Source of the DNA: Tetrapyrgos nigripes
Taxonomy: Eukaryota; Basidiomycota; Agaricomycetes; Agaricales; Campanellaceae
Length of the DNA stretch: 64,000 nt
Direction of reading: 5' to 3'
Assembly: GCA_013368315.1 (NCBI GenBank)
Contig: JAACJM010000011.1
Span: 953,249 to 1,017,248, forward strand
Below the pieces are notes generated by a model. That model was not told where the DNA came from. It did not search any database and was given only the letters and a program-made list of their open reading frames with translations. Of the stretch, positions 24,701 to 34,957 are shown piece by piece; position 1 is the first letter of the stretch, and the number at the start of each line of letters is the position of its first letter. The position numbers and the translations under genes are program-made.

Positions 24701-24859
24701 ATAGTCATTTCCCAGTGGTGGCGAGCTAGTTTGAAGCCGATCCTGTGAAACATCATCTGCAGACACCCTGATTCGTTGACCATCCCCAGAAAGTACAAAT
24801 TTATGTTGTGTTGCTGCTGCAGGACAGAAGAAGGCAGGCTCCTTGCTCTTTTTCCCCAT
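21720..24859 (-). pseudogene. KDZ transposase with CxC2 cysteine cluster, decayed
   Basis: Minus-strand segments in order: N-terminal acidic region (24859-24455); a Cys/His cluster with CSTCRLPGVYRC and CDKCIVHAH (24400-24240), the CxC2-type zinc cluster of KDZ proteins; its continuation WNGHFFEASTLKSLGLRVQL and FCGCPGAILQSMWYPATP (24216-23900); KRSGHCHAESGIEGTKRGE and CPACPHPGKNL (about 23710-23600); CSGFQAMFLANLR (23290-23245); GDLQKGERY spliced over a 52 nt intron (23095-23146) to CNVDFVFW; YDISCQWS; VPKFHLQVHQPQC; GETHGEVIEEGWA; and a coiled C-terminus (22375-21720). A TAA before GDLQKGERY and stops near 22410-22600 inactivate it. KDZ is a basidiomycete DNA-transposon superfamily. Terminal repeats were not located. 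Confidence 0.9.
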
Positions 24860-24984
24860 AGGATCTGCACGGATATTCAGATAATAGAAAATAGAAGGTT
24901 TGATAGAATCTGTCTACTCATAGTGATATTTATACATTGTCCAGTATTAAGATATAGGATAAAGACAGAATTTAACAAGAAATT

Positions 24985-26800
24985 TTAGTCGAGATTTTCG
25001 TCCTCCTCATCAGAAATGTCGATGACCGCTGGAGCGGAGTTCATAGGAACCCAAACCTCCACACCAGGTGGACCAGAAATCGTGTGATCTGTCGGACTGC
25101 AGCGTAAACCCAGATATTCTGGTGGCTGTCAACTTCGAATTTCAAGTCACGATTTTGAAGATCTGGATCGTGCATGGAAAAGAGTCGGTTTGGGCGGCGA
25201 GGGTTGGGTGCGGGCGCAGGAAGAATTTTGGGTTGAGCGTAAGCATGAGATGCACCAGACAGAACCTGTACATACTCCTGCAACGCAAGGTCGAACTGCA
25301 AGAACTTTTTCTGAAACATTCCTGAGACACCACAAGTCAGTGCATCTACAATGGCCCTAGAGATGTCACAAGATGTATAAGTAACCTATCATTGGAATAC
25401 CAGTGAGTACGCACCAGTGAGCAAAAAACCCGATTCTTGTTCCTCAAGACACGACATAGCCACTCGAGGTCTCATCATCTGGCCACATGGCACGGAGCTC
25501 CTCAGGTGTTGGACAATGGTTCCAAGCATAATAAACCTTGGACTGTCCTTGTGTCAAGTCAGCCTGGGTAGAAATGTAGGGTGGGGGCTCCACAACTGGT
25601 GGTGAAGAGGGGGGTAGCGGCTCTACACTTGAAAGAGCAGGGGGAGGAGGCTCAGATATTGAGCTGGACAAAGAATTGTGTACTTGTATTATGGCAGAGG
25701 AAGCCACAGCTGTAGTCTGAGTAGGAGTTTGCATCGTCTCGGGAGGTGGCGCAGCGACCTCAACAAAAAGACCTAAAATATATGTTAAATACAAACCTAA
25801 AATATAAACATAAAAGTGAAAACCACTGACTGTCGCTGGGATAGAGTACGAGACGATGGTGGTGAGGCATCAAAAAGTTGTGCACTTATGTAACAGTGAC
25901 ATAGACTATGGGCAAGACACTACGTCCGATATATAGATATGGGTGAACAATAATTAGATACATTGTAACTTATACTACAAATCCCTCTGGAAATTTAGTC
26001 ACCTTTGGCTGTAGAGCTTTTCCAACACTGGAAGTCCTTCCATAGCCCCGCATTCCAAATCCTCAGCCCAGTGTACAGCACAGTTTGCCATCTGAGTGAG
26101 CTCCTCAGCCTCTTTCAACTCGGGAGTGATTCCTCCTTCAGAATATATCCTCTGTCCCAACCATCCCGTGGTGTTAGCCACAACCTGGAACTCGTCTATA
26201 ACCTTTTGAAATCTCTCACTCCAGGTAGTAGATAGCTTTGTGTCCAGTACATATTGCCTATAGAGGGTTTCGAAGAATGCAGCTGGAGAGGGGCTCAATT
26301 GGTCATCTATCTTCTTGTATTGATCTCGTAGATGCTGCATCAGATGGGAAATGGAACTAACCCCTTATTAGCTGAGAGTAGGTAAGGGTACAATGAACTG
26401 ACATACCTATGAAGAGTGGCAGACCCTGCTTTTTGCCTTTCAAGCGCTCTCTTTTTGCCCTTCTGGCGAGCCTCTCTAAATGACGAGTAATGTGTGAGCT
26501 GATAAGTGACAGGAGAAGAAAAGTATGTCCCACTGTGCATGAAGTTGAGCCAATTTCTGATCTTGGTATCTCTTGCGTCGAGCTTTGTTGATGACTTTCT
26601 GATTTCTATGACCTTCGTTAAAACATGGTTACAGTCCAGTAGAGGCAAATAAACATACTTTTGATAATGTTTGAGGCTTTTGGCTCAGTTGGCTTGCAGA
26701 CGGTCTGCTTTGGAATGGTACAACCTTGGTCGAGGCATGAGGGTTCCACAAAAGACTTAAATGAAGGCTTCGCAAAACTCAGTTCACTTGACCTTTTCAT
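24985..26800 (-). CDS. Unrecognised multi-exon gene next to the KDZ transposase
   Basis: Exon 1 starts MKRSSELSFAKPSFKSF at 26800; a short GTATGT...AG intron leads to VIEIRKSSTKLDARDTKIR (26610-26410). Then come an Asp/Glu/Lys helical exon (26340-25999), a Pro/Ser-rich exon (25770-25444, EPPPPALSSVEPLPPSSPP) and an exon with FQKKFLQFDLALQEYVQ (25319 down). The last 130 bp read best in another frame, ending VIDISDEEDENLD at a TAA (24985-24987), so a missed intron or frameshift lies near 25120. VIDISDEED resembles a SUMO-interacting motif (hydrophobic core plus acidic tail). No enzyme motif is seen. It points toward the KDZ gene and is divergent from the gene at 27040. Confidence 0.5.
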
Positions 26801-27039
26801 TTCATCCTCTTAAAAGATGATTTCGGTCAATAATCAAAGCTTATGCTCCCGACTATCAGAAATAACCAATTATAAGTAACACTTTCATTTTTTCGAGTCT
26901 CTAGAGCTCATTGTTTCTGACCTCGATGAAGGACTTCTACCGGACCGTTCATCTGGATATCATCTGGATAATAGCTGTGGTGGCACAGCTTTCTTATCTT
27001 CTTGAACATGGGCCCACCGATATACACACTACACAGTCT

Positions 27040-28005
27040 ACGTGCTTCAACCCCTTCAACCCCTTCATCAGAGATTATTGGTCGGTTATCTCTCCAAATC
27101 AGCAGAATTGCTAGTGACAATATTGGTTTTAGCTCAGGATGAGGATACGGATATGGATTCTTTGCCACCACTGGAGTCCAACAATTGGTTTGATGGGGAG
27201 ACTATTGAGACTGGCAGGCGGTCTGATGGGTGGGGTGCTTGGGAGCCAGAGCCAGACTTTTGGACTCTCCGGGAGATTGGAGAACATGTTTCTGCCCCAT
27301 GGTGAGGACTCTCATTTTATTCTTAGGGATTGGGCAAAACTTTTTATTTTTTGTAGGGGTATATGCGTTTCGACAACATTTACACTTCCAGAGTTTCCCA
27401 GAGGCCGACAGGCTGGACAGCAATGGATAAGTGACCTGGTTGCCTGTCAGCTCACTACACGATCTACACCTCCTCGAGGAGAGGTATCAAATCCTTGGGA
27501 TCGTCATCTGGCCCGCGCCTTTGGCAACGCATTGTTGTTCCATAGGGACTACAGGGGCAGGGTACCCTGGGTACCTTCTACAACAATCACAGAAACCTTC
27601 CCCGTTCCTGATGGGCTTAGCATACCTGAGTGGTGCCGCATGCAATGTGAGTCTTCAGAGGCCTAAAATTTTCATCATTTACCCAATATATTACTCACAG
27701 GCCAAAGATTGGAGTCGGATACAGAACCCTATCCCACATTTTGCAGGTCAGAAGTAGAGCAAAAGCGGATTATATTCTGGGACCAAGCCAAGACAAAGCA
27801 CGCTGAACTTGTCGCAGCTGAAAGGAATTTGTCTAGTCTGGTAACGTCACGCAACCTGGAACATGACCCTGTGCTTCGTCCTCAGTGGTCAGACAGAGTG
27901 TGTCAAGCCAACAATGATAGGTGGAGTATACAGGAGGAATGGGACGCTATGAACGCTACGATCATGGACTTAATTTATTTGTCTGTCGTAGCGATCCTGT
28001 ATTGA
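27040..28005 (+). CDS. Unrecognised multi-exon gene, divergent from the previous one
   Basis: Clear exons: one beginning after an AG near 27133 with DEDTDMDSLPPLESNNWF and ending SAPW at a GTGAGG donor (27300); one with YMRFDNIYTSRVSQRP (27357 onward); one with NPWDRHLARAFGNALLFH and PWVPSTTITETFPVPDG, ending at a GTGAGT donor near 27648; and one with KRIIFWDQAKTKHAELVAAE (27745-28005). A stop TAA near 27430 between the second and third segments needs an intron or marks decay. The start is not certain. Family not recognised; Trp/Pro-rich, no catalytic motif. Confidence 0.45.
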
Positions 28006-28140
28006 AATATGGCCATCACGTGATCGTGTTGAATAAGCCACTCAATATATTTGACTTTGTTTTACTTGTCTCAGTTAGTTGCGTCGCGTTAAGTCCACGA
28101 AAGCTAGACACTCATCACTTCTTCTACTATCGCGTTCAAA

Positions 28141-31100
28141 ATGGTTTGTAAGAAACTTCCATCTGACAAGCAAAAACCCGGTCAGAAACCGTGGTACGAA
28201 GATCCCACCAGTGCTAGGAAGAAATGGCTGGACAGTTATATTCCGGTTGCAGAGAGGTGCACAACACAGAGTGCCAAAGGGAAGTTTTTGGACTGGTTGA
28301 CTGGGAAGTATTTCCTGACGTTTGGAGAGACCTACAGTGCGTATCTTTCTTTTTGACTGGGGCAGAGCTGATCAAACAGTAAAAAAGCGCCTGAAATGAA
28401 CATTCAAGCTCACAAAGCTGCCCTCGCTGCTGGGGATGCTCAGGCTACTGGCGAAACGGGTGGCTCCTCTTCTTCCGGTATCGCATTATCCACTAGAACT
28501 GATTCCATCACTGCCCATATTGAAACATCGGAGTCAACTTCAAGCGCAGCCCAACCCGCCCCCACCGGTATTGGAATGTCGTTGCCCTCTCAAGCCCACA
28601 AGATACTACTGCGACTCGTTGATGGTGTACCCAATCTGGACAGGTTGGCAGATGCAGCAGACGCACTTCAGTGTCTCAAGAATTCTTTGGAGTGGCAACT
28701 GCTGGTCACTTTGGCTGCGGAGATCAGGTCATGGTCCATTTTGCATTTCCAGGTTAAATCCACGGAGCCTTATCGAAGCCTGCCTCAGGTGGAACAAGCA
28801 CTTGAGGAGGTGTGGGGAGATGAATACAACAGGGACACCTGGTATCCTAGGGTGCGAGAGATCAATGACCGTGACCCGGACGAAGAAGACGCCGACCTGC
28901 GCAACAAGATCGCCTCTTCCTTAGACTCACTTCGCCCATGGTTGAGCCAATATTGCAATACGGGTGGCCTTACCTCAACTGCTACTCCAGCCCCTCTTAC
29001 TCGAGATTCCAATACAGGCGGCCCTACCTTGACTGCGACCCCAGCCTCTCTTAGCCGAGATTCCAATACGGGTGGGACTTTGTCAACACCGACTTCGACT
29101 ACGACTCCAGCCCCAACTGCAGCTGCAAGCACATCGGAGTCAAAGAAGAATGGGAAGGGCAAGCAGAAGAGCGATGAGTTTGATGAATTGGATCTGGAGG
29201 CGATAGACCTTGAAGCGGTGCACAAAGTGCTGGGTTGGGACAAGTTGGGTGAAGAGGACTTCGTGGAGAAACAGAAGATATGGAAAATGGTCCGCAACGT
29301 GAGTCTGAACCAATTGGATCTCTAGGACACTGCTGACCACCTTAATCTAGAACAAAATCGGAGAGTACCTCAGAACAGAAGCACGCACAGTGAAGGCTGG
29401 CCAGTCTGACATTGTTTTGCGACATCTCCTGAACGAGGTTGATAAAGTACTGCCACCAAAACCCCAGTGAGTCCACGATGTCCAAATCTTTATGAGGCAC
29501 TACTACCAGTCAATGGTAAAAGAGGAAGCAGAGAAAGAGATTGCGAAAGAAGTGGAGGAGTACAACGAGCTGGTGGAGGCAGGAGGTGAGGAGCTAGATG
29601 GTTTGAAGGAGCCATGCCCTGTAAGGATACGTTGGAATGTTGCGAAACAGATTCTGGCAGGCAAATCAGAGGCCTTTCAGAGGGACATTAAATCGTTGAG
29701 GGAGAAGGATCTTCTGCACCGGCAGAGGCAGTGGGAGAAGGCCAAAGCAAGTCAAAACACAGAGAAAGGTACTCCAGAAGGTTATGCTGCGTGAGTATTC
29801 ATGATTCCTATTCCATCCTCAGCCTGATACTTACATGTCTTTGTATTTATAGGGCTGTCAAGAAATGGGCTCCAGTAGTAGCCCGTTTCAATGCTGCCGT
29901 GGCTCAGGAGTTGGGGTTGGTTATAGTAACGGTGTTAGTGGGCCCGAATGCCGAACTGGATGGGAAGATCGACATCTGGTGGTAAGGTTTTATTTGTTTT
30001 GAGGTACTTGAGTCAAAACTAATTGTTAGCAGGAATCTTAATGGCAAAAATTCCATGGGACTCGATTGGAACAAGTTTGATAACAAGACTTTCACTCGTG
30101 CCAGTGATAATCTGATCACTTTCGCAAAATCTGTGTACAGTGAGTATAGTCCAGTATATAAATACCAGTATGAGTGACGACCCACATTCAAACACTGCTG
30201 ACTCTTTTCAGGTAAAGAAGAACGTGCAGCAAGGGCTCTTCCATCAGAGGCAGTACGAGAAGGATTTTGGCCTACTCCTGTTGAGATGAAAGAGTCTACG
30301 GAACCCGTTAAACCAAAGCACAAGAAGCTGTCTAAGTCCAAGAATCCATCCTCCAAGTCTAAGGCTAACAGTACTACTGCCCAGCCAACAAGGAAGTCAC
30401 CACGAAAGAAGCAGACAAAAAAGGTTGCCATCATGGAGTCTGATTCTGAAGAGGACGAGGAAGAAGAAGAAGAGGTACAACCCCCTCCTAAACGAGCTCG
30501 GCGTAATCCCACTCCAGACACTCCTCCAAGACAGCCTCAATCTAACCCAAAGGCCCGTGATCATCACTCTACTGCCAGGCCTGCAGGCCTTCCTGCCAAG
30601 CCCTCCTGCACTAAGCAACATGCTGGTACAGCTGGAGCAGCGTGTCCTGAATCGACTCAAATCCATAAGCCTTCTCCACTTCATGCAAGGTGTCCTTCAC
30701 CTCTTTACACAACTACACCTGCATCTACACCCCCGCCGCCTCCACTGCCTACACATTCTCCTCCTCCACTTCCAAATTCACCGCTGCCTCCACCGCCTAC
30801 GCATCCTCCCCCTCCACTTCCAAATTCACTGCTGCCAGCACCGCCTCCACCAGATTCAGGGAAGGGGACACCGGGTGAAGATCATACCTCACCTGATGGT
30901 ACTACATCAGGAGTTGGAACAACTCCCTCTTCTCCCCTCGAGTCCCCACTTTCATCTCATCATGCCCAACCCCCTCTTTCTTGTACATCCAACGCCTCTC
31001 CCAGTTCTCCTCAGAGGGCTTCAGGTGTGTCATCAGACCAGGAACTGACACTGGCTTCATCTGTTGATCCGGCCCCATCAGCTGATGGAGTCATTCAACG

Positions 31101-31848
31101 GGAGGCTGTGTGCTGGCATCACCCAAAGGAGTGGATGTTCTGGCCACTTCTTAGGGACTGTCTCAGGTTCTGGGGGGAATACTTTGACAACCTCAGGATG
31201 GATGAGTCCTGGATAGATGAGTTTGAGGAGCTACTCGACATATTTCGTCAAATCGAGCAGATTTGGGGCTTCCAGGAGTTCAATGGGAACATTACCTCCA
31301 AGAAGCAGTGGTCCGGAGTGAAGGCATGGAAATACGTGGGTTATCCAGCAGGTGTGGTTGGTATTGACAGCAACAAACCGGGTGAGAGGCCCGAGAAGAT
31401 GGTCAAGTGCCTGAAAACATGGTGGGATGATTTCGGAAGCTTCAAGAAGGATGACACTGACTTCGCTCCTCTTGACACAACATCAGGCAGAGATGGTGTG
31501 TTCAAGTTCATTTGGTCTCTTATGGTTGTTCTCGCATCTGTGGTCGGTGATCCGGAAGAAGAAGGTTGGAGCCCAGAGTTTGATGAGTTACAGAACAAAG
31601 CACTTTTGGACTGGCTGGTCCTCGTCATTGATGTCAAGGAGACGCTTGAACATGTTTTCAAGGCGGGCAAATGGAAGGTCAAGAAGTGCAAGGCTGATAA
31701 GATCTCAGGAGATGCCGAAGAAGCCAGTGGTCCAAGCACTAGGTCGCATACTGCCAAGATGAAGGACAAGGGGAAGACGAGGGCCTCAAAGGGGAAAACG
31801 GCAGCGGGGACGGGCGCAAAGAAGACGGGCAATAGGAGGAAGAAGTGA
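28141..31848 (+). CDS. Large unrecognised multi-exon gene with basic Pro/Ser-rich nuclear-type region
   Basis: Starts MVCKKLPSDKQKPGQKPWYE; the next long exon (28396-29300) is Ala/Ser/Thr-rich with a roughly 20-residue repeat (NTGG-TATPA-RDS) at 28955-29120. Then come small exons near 29350-29466 and 29492-29790 (Glu/Lys-rich helix), one with KKWAPVVARFNAAVAQELG near 29853-29983, NLNGKNSMGLDWNKFDNK, and a final exon 30215-31848. The last exon has basic KKLSKSKNPSSKSKAN and RKSPRKKQTKK stretches, an acidic EEDEEEEEE run, a Pro-rich tract, a globular Trp-rich region (31090-31670) and a Lys/Arg C-terminus. I recall similar multi-copy hypothetical proteins in Agaricomycetes but cannot name a family. 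Nuclear location is inferred from the basic tracts. No stop breaks the exons. Confidence 0.55.
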
Positions 31849-32079
31849 TGGACAGATTGTATTTGTACACTTTTGCTGGTAGGCTCTACTCTTTCATATT
31901 TATATCTTTTGGCAGACTGAATCTCTGCGTATATGTATACCTTCCAGCGACTTTGTGTATTATTTATGTTCGCATGTGTATATAATGTCTCTGGCGGTAT
32001 GTAAATACCGCTACATCTCTTCACCGATATATAAATACTGGTACTGGCTGCATCGTCAGCCTCTACAAGTTCTTAGTCA
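31849..32079. other. 3' region of the preceding gene
   Basis: AT-rich sequence with TATAT runs after the stop at 31846-31848, likely 3' UTR and transcription end. No other feature. Confidence 0.35.
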
Positions 32080-32880
32080 CTCGCTCTTATGTATGTGTCA
32101 TATTTTAAGAACTTCTAAATTATGCGTACAGGAGAAGTCCCTATGTGATGGGGACAGAGAGAAACTTACCCATTGGAGACCCAGTCAGTAATGCAATATG
32201 ATATGGCAGGCGTGGTTTGGAATAGGCTCAACTGGAGATAAGACCGATGTACTGAGTCATGCTCCTTATGTACATGTTGGCCTTACAATATCCTAAGAGC
32301 TTTTCTGATGTATAGACATAGGGACCCAGCCAATATTGCAATATGGGTGAGCCATCTTTGGAAACAGTTCAACACCTGAGATAAGACCGATGTACGTTTT
32401 CCTTATGTACACGTTGACCTCACATTATTTTATGAGCTTTTACATATACATGCACTTATTCTAGAAGTTCTTATGCATATAAGTACATAGAGGTAAAGAG
32501 GCATGTGTACCTGCCAATATTGCAATATGGGGAGTCACCTTTGGAATGATAGTTTCAACACCCTCAACCAGAGATGAAACCAACATATATTCCCGTTATG
32601 TAAACATTAGCCTGATATTTTAAGACCCTTTGCATATATATCCATCAGTTCTGATGCGTACGAGTACAAAGGGATGGAGAAGAACTTAGTCACTGAAGAG
32701 GCATGTGTACCTAACCGGTACCGACATCACCAAGGTATATTGCCCTTATGTACATGTTGGCCTGACACCTTTACATATATATACATGCACGTAATACAGA
32801 AGGAACAAAGAGGAACTGGAGAGGTATGTGTTCTGGGTCAGTATTGCAATACAGGTGAGTATGCTTCAGAAAGGCCCACC
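32080..32880. repeat. Degenerate tandem repeat, about five units of 135-195 bp
   Basis: Diverged units recur, each with a CTTATGTACATGTTGGCC-like box (near 32086, 32265, 32401, 32596, 32746) and most with a palindromic CCAATATTGCAATATGG-like box (near 32190, 32330, 32511, 32840), followed by GGTGAG and a 'GAGATAAGACC' segment. No coding frame spans the array. Confidence 0.7.
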
Positions 32881-33169
32881 TAGTACTTACAACCAGGGAT
32901 AAGAGCAAAGTAAAACCGAGGCGGATAGAGTTTAAAACCGAGACGGACAGCTGCCCATCTCGACAAGTACAGATCTGCATGGACATGACTGATGGGAATT
33001 AAGCGAGGTAGGCAAGATTGGTATACGGAGATATTAGTTTCCCTGCCCCATTTGCTCACAACTGTGACTGTGCTAACTTATACTAGTGCAGTGCCGATCC
33101 CTGCCACTCCCTGCCTTTCCATGCTGATGGCTTGTAATAGCCAAGTGACTGTCATCCCCTATATGGCCA

Positions 33170-34462
33170 CCCATATTGATATATGGATGCCAGATTCACG
33201 ACCTGGACAGACCTTGGAGATATTGGAATACTGGAGGTGGGGATACCCCACCGGTATGTAAATATGAGTACGACATCGCCTCAGAAGTCCTCATCCAAGG
33301 CAAATTTTTTGAGGTTTATTTCTGGGACATCTTGCAATGTGTCAAAGCATTGTATAATGATGCCAAATTCACTCCCTACCTCAAGTTTGCTCCCAAATGT
33401 CATTTCGAAGACCTGGAAGAGACTGAACAGCTGTATCACAACATGCACCCTGGTCAGTGGTGGTGGTCTACTCAGGTATGACATATATCCCAAAGCCTCA
33501 TAGGCAAGGCACTCAATATTGGTATCTCAGGAAGCTCTTGAGAAAAATGCAGCACCTGGATGGACAGTTGTCCCTCTCATTATTTCCTCTGACAAAACTC
33601 AAGTGACAGTCTTTTGTAACAAGACAGCATATCCCGTCTACTTCTCCCTTGGAAACATCCCAAAAGAGTTACACTGCAAACCATCAAAGTGTGCATACAT
33701 ACTCTTAGACTATCTCCCCTCCACACATCTAGAGCATATCACCTCCACTGCTTCTCATCAGCAATGTGCTGCAAATCTATTTCACACTTGCATGAAGCAC
33801 ATTGTGCAGTCTCTGGAGGACACCAGTGCCTTTGGGATTGTCATGACAACTGGTGATGGTGTTGACTGTCTTGCCCATCCCATTTTTGCTGTTTATATTG
33901 GTGATTGCCCAGAACAAATACTCCTCACCTGTGGGATAACTGGATTCTGTCCTTGTTGTACCATACCGCACCAATGTGTTGGTGAGAACACAGGGCTGCA
34001 CCCACTATGCAGTTTATGAGCAGTGCAGGAGGTCTTGAAGAAGGCTGACCAGGGTGCTTCTACCTTTGTCAGAGCATGCAAGGATGCAGGATTACAGCCT
34101 GTTTTCGAGCCTTTCTGGGCAAACTTGCCTTACTTGAATGTTTTCCTTTCCATTACCCCTGACATTCTACATCAGCTCCATCAAGGTGTTCTCAAGCACC
34201 TCAAACTGTGGATCATCAGTGTGTATGGTGCACATGAGATTGACAGACGGTGTCGACATCTTCCACCAAATCACAATATACAGGTATTTATGAAAGGTAT
34301 CTCTGGTCTTTCACATGTCACTGGCCAGGAGCATGATCAAATCACTTGTTTTCTCCTCAGTATTGTTGCCAACTGTCCACTCCCCAGAGGAATGTCCAAC
34401 ATCTGTCTACTCCACTGCCTTCAAGGTCTCATAGATTTCCTTTTCCTCACCCAATATCCCAT
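33170..34462 (+). pseudogene. Plavaka transposase, N-terminal and core part
   Basis: A first exon with NDAKFTPYLKFAPKCHF and MHPGQWWWSTQ is followed by a GTATGA...CAG intron (about 33475-33529). The core has WTVVPLIISSDKTQVTVF, KTAYPVYFSLGNIPKEL, a CP-C pair (GFCPCCTIP) and ITPDILHQLHQGVLKHL. These match the Plavaka transposase family of Agaricomycetes (described with KDZ elements). A TGA at about 34018 stands where the frame otherwise continues (SL then AVQEVL). At 34462 the gene is cut by gypsy-1 and continues at 45651. Confidence 0.88.
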
Positions 34463-34920
34463 TGTCACAAAGAGGCGAGTGCTTAGATAGCGATAACGAG
34501 GAGCTACGGGCTCGACTCAACTAACAGACAGCAGTAAGTACTGGAACTGGTCCCAACGACAAAGAATGTATTAAATACCTAACAGACAGCAGTAAGTACT
34601 GGAACTACAGTGCCCATCAGTAAAGGTGAAAGAAGTAATGAAAAGGGGAATACACACCTGGTCCCAACGACGAAGAGGTTGAGATGGGGAACCAGGTGTC
34701 AGGGTGGGGTTTATATATGTAAAAGTAAAGCTGTAAAGAAAGCTGTAAAGAAAGCTGTAAAGGAAGCTGTAAAGGAAGCTGTCAAGAAGCTGTATCAAAG
34801 CTGTATCAGAGAAATGAAAGGTCCGGTGCGTAGCATGTGGAACAAGAGTCAAATGGTGTAAAGGTCTGAGGATACGGAGATAAGAAGAAATAAATAGTAC
34901 CAAATATAGACGTCATGACA
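34463..34920 (-). repeat. 3' LTR of gypsy-1
   Basis: TGTCAC...ATGACA ends. Contains a direct duplication of about 85 bp (AACAGACAGCAGTAAGTACT repeated near 34522 and 34580) and a 12 bp repeat array (GCTGTAAAGGAA type, near 34730-34785). TATATAA lies on the minus strand near 34712-34718. Confidence 0.95.
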
Positions 34921-34933
34921 TTACCCCCCTCCT
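34921..34933 (-). other. Polypurine tract of gypsy-1
   Basis: The minus strand reads AGGAGGGGGGTAA directly before the 3' LTR, the position of the plus-strand DNA primer in LTR retrotransposons. Confidence 0.75.
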
Positions 34934-34957
34934 ACACTTCATCATCCTCAATGAACC

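Noticed and set aside
30690..31048. Pro/Leu/His-rich overlapping frames in the large gene's last exon
   Set aside because: Shadows of the Pro-rich tract in the real frame.
21720..31848. TET/JBP dioxygenase expected as KDZ cargo
   Set aside because: No HxD...H double-stranded beta-helix motif was found in the neighbouring exons.
34610..34861. Lys/Ala repeat protein (KKAVKEAVK) in the LTR
   Set aside because: It is the translation of the 12 bp repeat array in the gypsy-1 LTR, present in each copy; regulatory or non-coding sequence.
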